A stretch of DNA of 64,000 bases from Bacillus rhizoplanae (GTDB taxonomy: Bacteria; Bacillota; Bacilli; Bacillales; Bacillaceae_G), in the NCBI RefSeq assembly GCF_917563915.1, contig NZ_CAKJTI010000004.1, forward strand, positions 62,001 to 126,000, written 5' to 3'. The notes beneath the pieces are model-generated. The model did not search any database and was not told the DNA's origin. It saw only the letters and a program-made list of their open reading frames with translations. This document shows, in pieces, positions 63,298 through 64,000 of this stretch (position 1 is its first letter; every line of letters starts with the position of its first letter). The translations under genes were made by a program, and so were the position numbers.

Positions 63298-63927
63298 ATG
63301 GTTAAGCACAATGTACAAGCATCTGTGAAAGATGAAAGGCTTATTGCACTTCGGCGTGAGCAAATGATTAAAGGTGCTGTGCAGCTCTTTAAGCAAAAAG
63401 GATTTCCGCGCACAACAACGAGAGAAATCGCGAAAGCAGCAGGCTTTAGCATTGGTACACTCTATGAATATATTCGAACGAAAGATGATGTGCTTTATTT
63501 AGTGTGCGATAGCATTTATGAACATGTAAAAGAGCGTTTAGAGCAAGTGCTGTGCAGAGAAAAAGGCAGCGTTGATAGTTTAAAAGCCGCGATTACAAAT
63601 TATTTTAAAGTTATGGATGAGTTGCAAGAAGAGGTTCTTATTATGTATCAAGAAGTTCGTTTTTTGCCAAAAGAGTCGCTGCCTTACGTATTAGAGAAAG
63701 AATTTCAAATGGTAGGGATGTTCGAAAATATTTTGCAGCAATGTGTTCAAAATAAGGTATTTATTTTAACAAAAAAAGAGATTCAACTGCTTGCTCATAA
63801 TATTTTTATTCAAGGACAAATGTGGGGATTTCGGCGCTGGGCGCTGCAGAAACTTTATACATTGGAAGAATATACAGAGATGCAAATTCGTTATGTATTA
63901 AATGGTGCTCATATGATTCAAAACTAA
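63298..63927 (+). CDS. TetR family transcriptional regulator (probable FadR-type repressor of the operon)
   Basis: This protein of 209 residues starts at the ATG at 63298, with GGGGTG upstream. The N-terminal TetR helix-turn-helix is AVQLFKQKGFPRTTTREIAK followed by AAGFSIGTLYEYIRTKDDVL. A helical ligand domain follows (CREKGSVDSLKAAITNYF, and so on). Lying at the end of a beta-oxidation row with two FadR-like dyads, it is the best candidate to bind them, with acyl-CoA as inducer. That link is inference. Confidence 0.88.
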   Translation: MVKHNVQASVKDERLIALRREQMIKGAVQLFKQKGFPRTTTREIAKAAGFSIGTLYEYIRTKDDVLYLVCDSIYEHVKERLEQVLCREKGSVDSLKAAITNYFKVMDELQEEVLIMYQEVRFLPKESLPYVLEKEFQMVGMFENILQQCVQNKVFILTKKEIQLLAHNIFIQGQMWGFRRWALQKLYTLEEYTEMQIRYVLNGAHMIQN

Positions 63928-63953
63928 AAAGGACGATAACGTTGCAATATGTA

Positions 63954-63985
63954 GGGGAATCACTTTACGATTCCCCATTTTTTTG
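63954..63985 (+). terminator. Terminator of the beta-oxidation operon
   Basis: GGGGAATC and GATTCCCC with a seven-base loop are followed by ATTTTTTTG. Confidence 0.9.
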
Positions 63986-64000
63986 TGGCATATTTGGTGA

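Overview
The window is a chromosome segment of a Bacillus cereus group bacterium. It is low in GC, uses many TTG and GTG starts with strong GGAGG-type ribosome sites, and carries bcr short interspersed repeats bounded by TTTAT. Its right half follows the Bacillus subtilis ywfO-ywhBCD-pbpG-speE-speB-ywiB-argS-fadF-acdA gene order that runs toward rpoE. The left half (about 1-34,000) is accessory and rich in insertion sequences, pseudogenes and conflict genes. From about 33,950 rightwards it is mostly core backbone.

Region 1 (1-3,900) holds a type VII secretion cassette on the minus strand: two small LXG-chaperone-like helical proteins and an LXG protein ending in an EndoU-type RNase domain that runs off the window edge, followed by two unrecognised small genes. 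Region 2 (4,050-5,720) is an SOS translesion polymerase (UvrX type) with its YolD partner behind two LexA boxes. Region 3 (5,800-14,000) is a defence island. Two different Sau3AI/MutH-type restriction enzymes flank one C5 cytosine methyltransferase, the 3' end of a second methyltransferase survives as a fragment, and a SIR2-STAND protein follows. Region 4 (14,000-20,000) has a dead tyrosine integrase and a 2.85-kb insertion between 342-bp direct repeats of the 3' end of a pyrroline-2-carboxylate reductase gene. The insertion carries a PD-(D/E)XK protein with a tandemly duplicated C-terminal domain and a NUMOD4 protein. The intact reductase and a proline racemase-family enzyme behind a sigma-54-type promoter come next.

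Region 5 (20,000-28,300) holds small regulators and enzymes, an MFS fragment, and a ThuA-oxidoreductase-oxidoreductase-sugar isomerase operon divergent from an AraC regulator. Region 6 (28,300-34,000) is a scrap yard. It contains orphan polymorphic-toxin tails and immunity genes separated by a recurring terminator repeat, a TnpB element sitting between mce and a truncated mmdA, and an IS3-family element inserted in one of the terminator repeats.

Region 7 (34,000-64,000) is backbone: lipoate transfer (lipL), sporulation regulator rsfA, ywfO, tautomerase, site-2 protease, penicillin-binding protein, glycerophosphodiesterase, a MerR-MFS pair, the speE-speB polyamine genes, argS, a methionine aminopeptidase, a YvfRSTU-like ABC/two-component operon, cardiolipin synthase, and a beta-oxidation operon (fadF-thiolase-hbd-acdA-acdA-tetR). 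Two FadR-like palindromes precede fadF and the thiolase.

The strongest candidates for undescribed biology are the PD-(D/E)XK protein with its twin C-terminal domains and repeat-flanked insertion, the double Sau3AI-type restriction island, the SIR2-STAND gene, the orphan toxin cassette array, and the close likeness between the ends of the TnpB element and the bcr repeats. All assignments come from reading the sequence; no database search was run.
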